From contig JAIVFJ010000021.1 of the NCBI GenBank assembly GCA_025765615.1, positions 372,001-436,000 on the forward strand: 64,000 nucleotides of DNA, given 5' to 3'. This DNA is from Zopfochytrium polystomum (lineage: Eukaryota; Chytridiomycota; Chytridiomycetes; Chytridiales; Chytridiaceae). Below, piece by piece: positions 48,540-58,600 of the stretch (its first letter is position 1; every line of letters begins with the position of its first letter). A model generated the notes under the pieces. The model saw only the letters and a list, made by a program, of their open reading frames with translations, had not been told where the DNA came from and did not search any database. Both the position numbers and the translations under genes were made by a program.

Positions 48540-50156
48540 TCAGCTGCGGCTAGCGTAAATCAGCGCGTCCTCGTACGACCTGTTCGCGTGCTCGACGGCG
48601 TCGTTCAAGTTTTGGTGCGCGCGCTCGATCCGCTGGTCGTAGTCGTGCCTCGCGCGGTCGAGCTCGGCGCGGTGCTGCTGCTGCCTGCCCAGCTGGTTGC
48701 TGGCCATGCTCGCGATCCCCGTCAGCGACGACAGCCCGCCGAACCCGCCCGACATGAGCGGGTTAGTGATGCTCGCGTACCGCGCCTCAATGTTCTTGAC
48801 CTCCTGGTCATGGTCCTGCTGCGCGTCGCGGATCGCGCGCGTGTGCGCGTTCTGCCCGTCCTGCACCTGCCGGATGTACGTCCGCCACGCGTCCTTGACC
48901 GGCTCCGACGCGTTCGGCGCCGGAGGCTTCATCAGGTTCGGGATCGACTCGGTCAGCGCGAGCGGGATCACCATCGTCGGGTCGACCACACCGACCGCGA
49001 GCGCTGCGGGCGCCCCCGACGTGTACGGTCGGTTCGCGTCCGCCGCTTGGTAAAAGTTGGGCGTCGAGTTGTAGCTCTGGTAGCTGCCCGGCAGCGCGGG
49101 CGCCGTCGCGTAGGGGCTTGCCGCTCCGGGGGCTCCGGGGGCACCGGGAGGCGCGCCGTAAGCGGCTGGAGCACCTGGCGGGGCTCCGTATGGAGCCGGT
49201 GCGCCCGTCGGAGGAGCGCCGTACGGCGCTGGGGCGCCTGCCGGAGGAGCACCATAAGGAGCAGGCGCGCCCGCCGGCGGAGCGCCGTAGTGTGCGGGTG
49301 CGCTGCCAGGCGGACCGTAAGAGGGTGCCGGGGCAGGGACCGGGGCCCCGCCGTACGATGGCGGGGGCGCCTGAGTCGGGGCGCCAGGTTGGCCGCCCAG
49401 CTGCGGTGGTGCAGCACCAGGCGCGGGCGCAGGGGCAGCAGGGGGCTGCTGCTGCGGCGCAGCAGGCGGAGCACCACCGTACGACGGTGCAGGCGCCGGG
49501 ACGGGGGCCGGCGCGTTTGCCGTCGGCGTCGGGCCAGCGGGGGCCGGAGCCGATGGGTTGGCCGCCGGTGGCGGCGGGCCCGGGGGCGGCTGGTAAGTCG
49601 GCTGGGTGGGCGGCGCGGGGAGAGTCCAGTGAGACTGGCCTGTGGCAGTATCTGGGGGGTTGGAGAGATAGAACGAACGAAGAGGGAACTGCGTCAGCGG
49701 ATCGTCAAGGCAAAGAATTGCACCATCATCCATCCGCGCAATCGATCACACTCCGTCGGCCCACTCACGGTCAGCACCCTGATATCCAACCCCGCTATAC
49801 TCACCAACGTAAAAGTAGCGCTGGTGGGTGGGGTCCCACTGCGAGATCCAGCCGTGGGGCAGGGGCGGTGCCGCGCCGGGAGGCGGGGCGGCGGGCGGGT
49901 GGTAAGAGGCCTGTTGGTGCTGCTGGTGCTGGTGCTGAGGCTGCGGGTAGTAAGACTGCTGCTGGCCGTACGGCTGCTGTGGTTGCTGTCCGTAGGGGGG
50001 TTGCGGCTGCTGGCCGTAAGGCTGTTGCGGCTGTTGTCCGTAGGGGGCGCCCTGCTGCTGCTGGGGGTAGCCGGCGGCGCCGGGGTACGCGTTGGACGCA
50101 CCACCACCGGCGGGCTTGCCGGCAACGTTTTGGATCAGCGAGTTGATCAGGTCCAT
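48540..50156 (-). CDS. WW-domain protein with Pro/Gln/Ala-Pro-Tyr repeats
   Basis: Minus-strand exons 50156-49805 and 49651-48540 join in frame to 487 residues. An N-terminal helix (MDLINSLIQNVAGK) leads into a Gln-rich stretch with repeats of YGQQPQQP. A WW domain follows, LPHGWISQWDPTHQRYFYV completed by DTATGQSHWTLP; the intron (153 nt) splits it between its strands 2 and 3. A low-complexity Pro-rich region then contains about six copies of YGAPPAGAPAP-like units. The C-terminus (about residues 370-487) is helical and charged (DAWRTYIRQVQDGQNAHTRA, then AELDRARHDYDQRIERAHQN). WW domains bind Pro-rich ligands such as PPxY, so self-association with its own tracts is possible. No enzymatic domain was seen. 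Confidence 0.8.
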
Positions 50157-51166
50157 TCGTAAAAGGAGAAGAGAGCGAGGAGAAGGAGCGAGGCGGTGAG
50201 AGAGTTTATGGGGGGGGGGGACTAACGACGACGACGACGAGACGAAGGCGAAGGACGGCGGCGACTGTATGTGTGCGTGTGTGAGTGTGAGAGTGTTTTG
50301 TCGACGATGGGGGCGCGGGTCCGGCGGTCGGTCAGAGAGAGAGAGAGAGAGAGCAAGAGAGAGGCGTCGCGAGGCGCCGTCTTCTCTGTCGGGGCGTGAG
50401 TGCGTTCAGATAGAGAGAGAGAGGAGTCCAGGTCGAGCGACAGGCAGACAGACAGACTGATCAAAGTTGTGAACCACTCCCATCCCATTGGTGGCCCTCT
50501 CTCTCTCTCTCTCTCTATCCCAGCAGGGACGCACTAAAATTACTGGGCTCTATTTTTCCAGATTTTCCAGCCCAACCGCGGGAACCAATCACCTGCTGCG
50601 TGTGTCGGCACGAAATAGGATGAATGCCACATTATTATGTAAACAAAACAAAACAAAGCAGAAGAAAAAAAGACCACACACAGTCACGTTCATTTTGTTT
50701 CCTTTCCTACTTTTTGCCCCGAACCCTGACTGACAGCTGCAGAGCAAAGGAAGCAATGTAAGACGAAACAGTTTCATTTTTTTTCCTTTGGGGGCGGTGT
50801 GGGCGAAAACGAAACGAAGCAAACTGGGAGTACGAGTTAGAGGTCCTTTTTTTTTTGCGAAAAACGAAAAGTGTGGGAGTCGCTGCTGGGGAGGGGAGGA
50901 GGCGGGCAAGCGCGCAAGGGTTCATAGATTTTTTCTTTTTTCTTCTTTCTTTCTTTTCCAAGTTGATAGCGGCGCGGGATTGTCGTAAGAAGATTCATTA
51001 GGTGGAGTGAGGGCGGCAAAAAAGGAGAGACGCGACAACAGGACAAACAAGAAAGGTAAGAAGCACAACACAGGTGGGGCACGGGAACAACACAAAAAAA
51101 AAACAAGAGACACACACGCACACACACACACACACACACTCTCTCTCTCTCCCATTCAGAGGGCTC
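50157..51166. other. Intergenic region between two minus-strand genes
   Basis: GA- and CT-rich microsatellite-like stretches (50335-50360, 50496-50517), a short AC/CT repeat near 51113-51151, and a T-run near 50848. It should include the promoter of the WW gene; no element was identified. Confidence 0.5.
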
Positions 51167-52512
51167 TCAGGCGCGGGGAACGTAGATCAAGCCGACGCGG
51201 TCGACCTCGTCGCCAGACGACCCGTAGAACCCGGCGACGCCGTACCCGGCGGGCGCGTTGTACGTCACGCAGTCGGACGTAGTGGCGCCTGCCTGCAGCG
51301 TGCGGCCGCTGGACGTCGTGGCCTTGATGTAAAAGATGCGCGTGTGTCCGTCCTTCTGCCCCTGGCACAGCGTGGTCGCCGTCCACGCCTCGCCCGCGCC
51401 TAGCGCCAGCGAGACCGCCGTCCCGCCCGTCCCGCCGTGCGAAAGCGTCGCCCCGGACGCCAGCGTCACCGCCACGTTGTCGACCCTGCTCCCGCCGCGG
51501 AACGTGATCGTCTTGACAGCCGCCCCGGCAGCCGTCGGCGGCACCGCCGCCAGGTCCGTGAACCAAGTCCCGTGCGGCCCGCCCCACAGGTTCGACTGCC
51601 GGAACGAGCTCAGCTGCCACTGCAGCCCGACCAGCACCGGGTCGTGGTCCGACGTCACGTTACCGTCCGGCTGCAGGAACTTGGCCCCCGCGTACTCGAA
51701 CGACGTCGCCGTCAGGTTGATCATCGGGTTACCGCGGTAGAACAGCTTGTCGACCACCTCGCACGTGTTGACCGCCGACGGGTTCCCCGCGCACACCAGG
51801 GCGTCCGTGCCCGTCGGCTCCACGCCGCCCCGCACCACCTCGACCCACGCGTCCTTCATGCCGTTCTGCGTCCGGAACACCGTGATGTGGTCGTCCGGGC
51901 GCGTGTAGCGTGAGTTGGTGTCGCCAAAGACGAGCACCGCGTTGCCGTTCGAGTTGGCGTCGATGTAGTCGGCCACCTGCTTCAAGTTCGCCGCGCGGGC
52001 CACCTCGTCGGCCGCGTTGGTGTCGGCGTCCGCGTGCAGGTTGTACACGTCGATGTTGACGCCTTCGTCAATGAACACGCGCATGAATGTGAAGCCCTTG
52101 GGCGTCAGGCAGTCGTTGCCCGAGTCGAAGACGCCGTTGCACTTGTCCCACTTGACGCGCGTAAAGTCGTCGAAGGGGAAGTTGGAGACCGAGTTGAGTC
52201 CCGAGCCGACGCCCGCGCCGCCCGACGTGGGAGTGCGGTACGGGTGGTTGTCGGCCGCGTAGATTTGGGCGTGGTAGTTGAAGTCTGTTGTTTTGTTTTG
52301 TTTTGTTTGGATTGTTTGGATTGTTTGGTAAGATGGGCAGCGGTTATTAGTCAGAGAGAAAAAGAGACAAAGTCGCCGCCCTCAAACAGCCAATGAACCG
52401 CCAAATAGAGACAAGGAAAGAAAGCATGCACCACCACCACGCGCAAGGGCAAGAAGACCATGCAACCCGCCAAATCCGCGCCTGCCCGGCGCCACTCCTC
52501 GCCCTCCACTGC

Positions 52513-52551
<39 letters not shown>

Positions 52552-52852
52552 GACCCTCTCTCCCCTTCAGTTCCCTCCACCCCAAACCCACACAACCCCC
52601 CCAAAAAACCCCCGCCCTCTCACCTTCTTGCATGTTGATGAGGTCGTACCCGTACTTTGCAAAGTACGACCCGATGATGCCGGCGTTGGTGGCCTTGTCG
52701 CCCGGCACGTCGTTCGACTGCAGGATCGACGGCAGGCCGGCCACGTTCATGGCCAGGCACGTCAGCTTGCCCGACGCCGCCGAGGCGGCCTCGGCCACGC
52801 CCCCCGCGTTGAGGAGCGCCACGAGGGCGACGAGGGAAGAGACGGCGAGCAT
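51167..52852 (-). CDS. Secreted endonuclease/exonuclease/phosphatase-fold phosphodiesterase with C-terminal jacalin-like lectin domain
   Basis: Minus-strand exons 52852-52624 and 52284-51167 join in frame to 448 residues. A signal peptide (SSLVALVALLNAGGVAEA) is followed by a metal-dependent EEP domain. Its motifs are LAMNVAGLP (Asn), LINMQED (metal-binding Glu), IDVYNLHADAD (His), VFGDTNSRY (Asp/Asn) and the terminal SDHDPVLVG. The family includes sphingomyelinases, inositol phosphatases and DNases, and the substrate cannot be named. Residues about 305-448 fit a jacalin-type beta-prism (WGGPHGTWFTD, then AVKTITFRGGSRVDNVAV), ending GVAGFYGSSGDEVDRVGLIY, a usual sugar-binding loop signature. 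The lectin would tether the enzyme to glycans. Intron 1 (339 nt) contains an AC microsatellite at 52513-52549. Confidence 0.85.
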
Positions 52853-52954
52853 TGTGTGTTGTGTTGTGTTCTGGTGCGGGGAGGGGGTCTGTGTGATGGG
52901 TCTACTTCTGCCTCTAGGTTGAAGATGAGATCATCGGTTGGGTGGGCACTGCTT

Positions 52955-52964
52955 CATATATATA
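52955..52964 (-). promoter_or_regulatory. Putative TATA box of the phosphodiesterase-jacalin gene
   Basis: TATATATATG read on the minus strand lies about 103 nt upstream of the start codon at 52852. It is the only such motif close to that start. Confidence 0.45.
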
Positions 52965-53610
52965 GGTGGCGGGAATGACAGGCAACACGCAGTGAGAGGC
53001 GCGAGACAGAGGGTGACAGGGAGCATAGGGTCGAGACAGAGAGGTGAGAGGCAGCGAATCGAGAGAGAGTGCGTGTGTGGATGTGAGCGTGGTGGAGAGA
53101 CAGAGAAAGACAGAGAGACGATGGGCAGAGAGAGAGAGAGAGATTGATGCGAGAACGAGCGACTGAACGATGTGACCGCATGACCCAGAACCAAAAACAG
53201 ACAAAAAAAAAAAAATTAAAAAAAATTGCAGTGCTGATGGTGTTCACAACCCTTTCAAAAAGAAACAAACGCAAAAAAAAAATTTCTCTCTGCGCAGATG
53301 TGCCAGGGATGGACAAAAGATCGTGGAAACTGGACCCAAGCGCAGCAAGAAGAAGAAAAATGAAAAAAATTTTGTTTTTTTTAGAATTTATTACATAAAA
53401 ACGGTTTTTGTTTTGTGTTGGATTGCAGCATGCATGACCAGACAGGGGAAGAAAAAAAAAAAAAGAAGGCCAAATTCGACAGAAATGTATCGGATAAACG
53501 GAAATTCTCTCGGCCATATGGACGCGCGTGGCAACGTGCACGCGTGCGCGTGCAAAACACAGCTTGAACATCAATTCGATATCTGTCCACATTTTTCAGC
53601 GAAATACACC

Positions 53611-53733
53611 ACGCATCCCAAAGAGAGCGATTTTTTGGTCGGTCAGTCTGGCGGTGCTGCTCTGTTCGTCTGGAGAACTGGCTTTCCGCCGACCGACCAA
53701 AATACCGCTGTCCAAACGCTCTTTGGGATGCGT
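53611..53733. repeat. 123-bp fold-back element with 15-bp perfect terminal inverted repeats
   Basis: ACGCATCCCAAAGAG (53611-53625) is the exact reverse complement of CTCTTTGGGATGCGT (53719-53733). A second, inner pair TTTTGGTCGGTC (53633-53644) and GACCGACCAAAA (53691-53702) is also exact. Its size and structure fit a MITE or a structured RNA. No clear target duplication flanks it. Confidence 0.8.
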
Positions 53734-56150
53734 AGGAAAGAATGAAGGAAAAATTCCCCACCGTTGTGGGCAATTGACAATTACGCAGCAGTGGCAGTTC
53801 CAGTTCCGCAAGTTCCTAAAAAACCCGCTCTCTTTGAATTCTGATTGGGCAAAGGGCTGCGGTACGACTACCATACGCTCTCTCTCGAGTCACGCGCTAT
53901 GAGGTATGGCCCCCGCAGCACGAGACACCTGACCAAATAGGAAATTTTGCGATTTTCTTCCCCACTATTTTTTCTCTCTCTCTTTGCTTCGTGTTCTTGC
54001 TTTGGTTGTTTGGGGAACAAGAAAACACAAGGAACAACAACGTCAGGTTGCAAAGACAGAGAACAAAAAAAAAGGGGAAAAAAAATAAAGAAACAAAAAA
54101 GCGAAAGCACGCGGTGGGCGGGTTTACCATGCCCAACCGACGCAGGACACATGCACACCACGCTGCACACGCCCAGTAAATACGATCTTTGATTCAGTCT
54201 TGGCACAAAGGCACGCACGCGCTCCACAGGCAGGCTATCCTACTGCCACCCAGCACTCACGCACGCGCACACGCACTGACTCACCGCCCATACAACCACC
54301 CCCGTCGGTTTGTGCGTCCCGGAAAATAAGAAAGAAGCGGGCGCCAGACAAAGAAAAATAAAAAGAGAGAAAAATGAAGTGAGAGAGAGTGTGAGAGAGA
54401 GCGAGAGCGAGAGAGAACTTTCGTTTACGGGCTCGCTCAGACCCTCTCCCACTCCCCATCCGTCATCCTGCCAGAGCGCTGCAGGGAGTCGGAAGTAGCA
54501 CAATGTTTCCCGAAGGTGACACCCTCCCACGCCGACCGAAGAAAAGGAAAGGTGGGTATTTCGAAAATACCAAACCGTCCTAGGGTCTTTCAATGTGCAG
54601 CGGAGTTTTTTGGCACCGGCTTTGAAGTCGTGGGGTGGAGGGGCGGCCGGAAGATGCGGTGATCAATTATTTTATTCAGTAAAATCAGCTACATCGAGAA
54701 GAGAGGCTCTGTATTGCAAGTTAAACTGAGTTACAACAACACAAAGCGCCAAAACCAATTTGGTGCTGTGGAAGCGCCCCTTGAGCTATTGCACCTTTCC
54801 CACATGTTTTTCGCGAGTCTTCACCTTTGTGTCTCGCTTCGCTGGCGGTTTGGTGTTGGATTTTGAGCGTCCTTGTCACGCACGCGGCGTCCCGTTACGC
54901 TGTGCATCCACGCCATGCATCCATCCACACGATCCATCCCATCCCTTCGACACCAGCTACGTCCATAGTTTGCGCATAGTTTCGCCCTGGAGTTGCACAC
55001 CCATCTTCGGCCAAGGGGGTAGGGTAGTCCCGTGAGACTTTCCTCGGCTTCGACACGATACACGCTTTTTGAGAGCGGAAAAGTCCTTGAGTCCGCTTAT
55101 TTACTGTTTCGTGTCTGCGCCTCCCATCTTCTTTCAGAGTTTTGCTGTGCGCCGTCGCTTCTGTTTTTCCCCAGCTCGGCGTTATTGAGCTGAAACTACT
55201 TGCGCGGTGGTCCACCCCCAACCCGTTGAGTGTGGGTACGCAAAGGCAAGGGGGTTGAACAGGATTACTGCCAGCCGCACGGCACGGCCAGCCACTCGAA
55301 TTCCGCAACGCAATGGCTGCTTGCTTGCCTGAACTGGGTGGTTGCCATAATCGCCTTGTTTTCCCTTGTTTCCAACCAGGGAAGCGCTCTAATTCCGGTT
55401 GTGTTCCGAGACCCGGTTGCGGCCAATCGAAGGAGACAAAAAAAAAAAAAGGTGGGAAGAAGGAAAACATTCAAAAAAAGGAGAAAGATGACCGAAAAAA
55501 GAAAGTGAATTTGGAAAAGCAATAAGAGCCAAAACATTTCATCCAAGAAAAAGGAACAAAAGAAAAAGAAAAAAAAATCTCGCCGCAATTCATCCAATCG
55601 CTTCATTCATTCATTCCTGATTGGGGTGTGGGGTGGCTGGCTGGCCGGGTGGCTGTGTGTTTTCTCCAGCTGCGCGGCCGCACTTTTTTTCAAATTTGGT
55701 CTGCTTCAATTTGGACAAAGGCGGAAGACTGAAAACAAAAAAAAAAAAAAAAAAAACAGACGAGCCAACGGATAATCATTTTCAGAGAAGACAACAAGTA
55801 AAATTGCGCAACAGAAATGACAGTGCGTGCAGACAGGGAGGGGCGGAAGAAAAAGACAAATTGGAGAAGAAGAAAAAAAAAAAAAAATTATGAAACGTGC
55901 CGCTTTTGGAAATAATCAAAGCGGCGTCTGAGGATGATTGACGAAGAGAACATAAAAGGATAACGGCTGCTACTGCTCGCTGAGTGAGTGCAACCCCAAC
56001 AACTTCGCTTCCACCTCAGTCCATCGGTGCGCGGAAAGACGCTTCCGTCCTCTGCCGGCTTGCTCTTGTTCGATCCTCTGTCTGCATTCATCCTACATAA
56101 ATTTTCTTTCTCCCCATCCATCCACAACCGTCAACCTCCCGCCCTTCACG

Positions 56151-57050
56151 ATGCCGTCCCCATCCCGCCAGCTCCTTGCCCTCGCCGCCGCCGTCGCTGT
56201 TGTCGGCTCCATCCTCCCCGCCCCGCTCTCGATCGGCTCGGACATTGCCGCCTCCTCTTCATCGTCGGCAGTCCTCGGCGTCTACGCCTTCGTTGGCGAA
56301 GCCCACCAGTTTGCTGCCGACGACCTGGCCGCCGCGGTCGATGCCGACTCCCTGGCTCTCGCCGATGACGCCGCCGCCGCCGCCGAGGAGGACGACGGCA
56401 TCAAAATGGTGAATCTGGAAGACGTTGAGGACCCTGCGGACGACGCGGCTGCGTTGGACGGCGACGACGACATGGACAAGGACAAGGACGACAAGTGGAA
56501 GACCACCACCACCAACAAGTACTACGGATGGACCAGCACCACCAAAAAGACCACCACCACTTGGAAGACGTCGACCACCAGCAAGACCACCACCTCAAAG
56601 ACCACCACAAAAACCACGTCCACCACCACCACTAAGCCCACCACCACCACCACCAAGCCTACCACCACCACCACCAAGCCCACCACAACAACGACCTGCT
56701 GCGGAAAGACGACCTCGTCCTCGAGCTCTCTCAAGACCACCACCAGCTCGAGCACAATGAAGACCACAACCAGCTCCAGCACGATGAAGACGACCACCAC
56801 CCCATGCTGCGGCAAGACCACCACTCTGATCCCTTCGCCTCCGCCCGCCACCACCACCCCGTGCTGCGGCAAGGTGACCACGACCTCCGCCACCAAGACG
56901 ACCATGGCGGTCTCCAGCACAACCACCAAGGCGATGATTTCGTCCATCCTCGTCAACGCCGGCCGCCGTGCCGTCGACAGTTCGTACTCGTGGGTGCCGT
57001 CTCTGCTGGCGGCGCTCGCAGCAGCGGCCCTGGCGGCCATTGCTGCTTGA
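56151..57050 (+). CDS. Thr-rich secreted protein, probably GPI-anchored
   Basis: An intronless frame of 299 residues. An N-terminal signal peptide (QLLALAAAVAVVGSILPA) is followed by an Ala/Asp-rich acidic stretch (residues about 55-115). A Thr/Lys/Pro region then has repeats of TTTTTKP and three TTT..CCGK units. The protein ends in a hydrophobic run (VPSLLAALAAAALAAIAA) after a small-residue segment, as expected for GPI attachment. Such proteins are heavily O-glycosylated and become linked to the membrane or cell wall. The paired-Cys CCGK units could form disulfide bridges. The ATG is preceded by a pyrimidine-rich leader. Confidence 0.75.
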   Translation: MPSPSRQLLALAAAVAVVGSILPAPLSIGSDIAASSSSSAVLGVYAFVGEAHQFAADDLAAAVDADSLALADDAAAAAEEDDGIKMVNLEDVEDPADDAAALDGDDDMDKDKDDKWKTTTTNKYYGWTSTTKKTTTTWKTSTTSKTTTSKTTTKTTSTTTTKPTTTTTKPTTTTTKPTTTTTCCGKTTSSSSSLKTTTSSSTMKTTTSSSTMKTTTTPCCGKTTTLIPSPPPATTTPCCGKVTTTSATKTTMAVSSTTTKAMISSILVNAGRRAVDSSYSWVPSLLAALAAAALAAIAA

Positions 57051-58219
57051 TTTCGAAGAACTTGTGCTTTTTTTTTTTTTTTTTTTTTTTTTGCAGTCTC
57101 TTCGACATAACAGCGAGGGGTCTCGGTAAGGTTCATCGCTTGACTCTGCGCAACCGTTTGTCTCTCTTCCCTCCCTTTTTCTTCTCTCTACAGCTTACAC
57201 TGACCGCCAGCTTTGAAAGCGGCGCTCTCTACACGTTCTTAAACTCTTCTGTCCCCCCAACCAAAGTCCGTACTCTATTGTCTCGTTTTTTTCTTCTCCT
57301 CGCTTTCCTCGCGTAAATATGTTCGTGTAACCACCCTCTATTTGTCCGCTAAAAGTCTTTTTTTTTCTTTTGCGTGCAATTCAAACGCTGCTCACCTCCT
57401 TCCCGCGCTTCTCCTCTCGCCGGGTCTCCGTCGCTTAGGCCCCTCGTCCCTCTTCCGTGAGGGCCATCCTTCTCCTGGTTTTACTTTCCTTTTTTTTTTC
57501 ACTTCTTCTCTGTAGTGTGCTTCCTTTTTGTGCCCTTTCCCTTTGCAACGCAAGCCGTTGTTTTATGCTCTACCCTTCCTCACCCATGGTTGCCCTGATT
57601 GTCTTCTCTCGCTCTCCCCCCCCACCAACACTCCCTCCTCCTCCTCCTCTCCTCTCCCGTCTTCCCTCCCAAAACCCCTATCTTTTTTTTCTCTCCTGTT
57701 TTGTACTGTTTTCTCGTCGTTGCTTTGGAACTGGCGTCACCCCCACACCTTTGCCCTCTGGTAGGGAGAAAGCAAACAGTAAAGAAAGGAGAGGAGGTCT
57801 CCATTTTCCAGCCTTCGACTCTCTCAGCAGTGGTTTGGATGCGCTTTTTTAATTTTTTAATTTTTTAATTTATTAATTTGCGCCGCCCAAACCTTAGGTT
57901 TGGGAGGGTGGAGGGTGGTGAAACACGCTTCGCGATTTCGCTACAACTCATTGCGTGTGGTCGGTCGTCCGGGCATCCTCCCGCGCATTGGCTCGACATT
58001 CGAAGTCGTCCGTCTGAACAAAAGAATTTGAGAAAGAACCAACTGTCCGTCAGGCACTGTAATGTTTCGAAAGGTCTAAAAACAACAGAAAAAAAAAACA
58101 AAGGAAAAGAGAGATAAAGCACAGGACACGAACAGAGAGAGAGAGAGAGATAGACAGAGTCGAGTAACGACGAGGATTCACATCCCTCCCGCGCCCCCAA
58201 ACCCCGCTTATAAGTTTTC
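57051..58219. other. Intergenic region between convergent genes
   Basis: Pyrimidine-rich 3' flank with a T-run at 57068-57092 and TTAATTTTTTAAT repeats near 57848-57880. A GA repeat lies near 58134-58150. No gene was seen. Confidence 0.55.
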
Positions 58220-58562
58220 TCACAAGCACGTAAACAGCAGGCACACGCCGCTCGCGCACTCGTCGCCGCGGCCGCACGCGGCGAGGCTGGCCTTGAGGCA
58301 CGTTTGCGCACCCGCGACGGCGCGGCCGGGCACGCAGCGGTACCCGGCCCCGCAGTGGGCGTCCGCGGTGCAGTGGCACGTGCGGGTCACGGCGCACGCG
58401 GCGACCGGCGCGGGCGGCGTGTACGACGCGGCGAACGTAGAGGTGAAGGGCGACGTGAAGATGGAGGACGGGTCGAATTGGCGCTGTTTGTTGGTTTGGT
58501 TTTTTTTGTGGGATGCGTTTTTTGTTTTGGGAGGTCGGCGGAGGGAGGAGACACGGGTGAAC

Positions 58563-58600
<38 letters not shown>

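Larger units (their letters stand above)
52853..56150. other. Long intergenic region, no gene seen
   Basis: A divergent promoter region of about 3.3 kb rich in A-runs, GA repeats (53060-53145, 54375-54415) and T-rich tracts. It contains a 123-bp fold-back element at 53611-53733. Short frames are low-complexity. An unrecognised ncRNA cannot be excluded. Confidence 0.5.
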
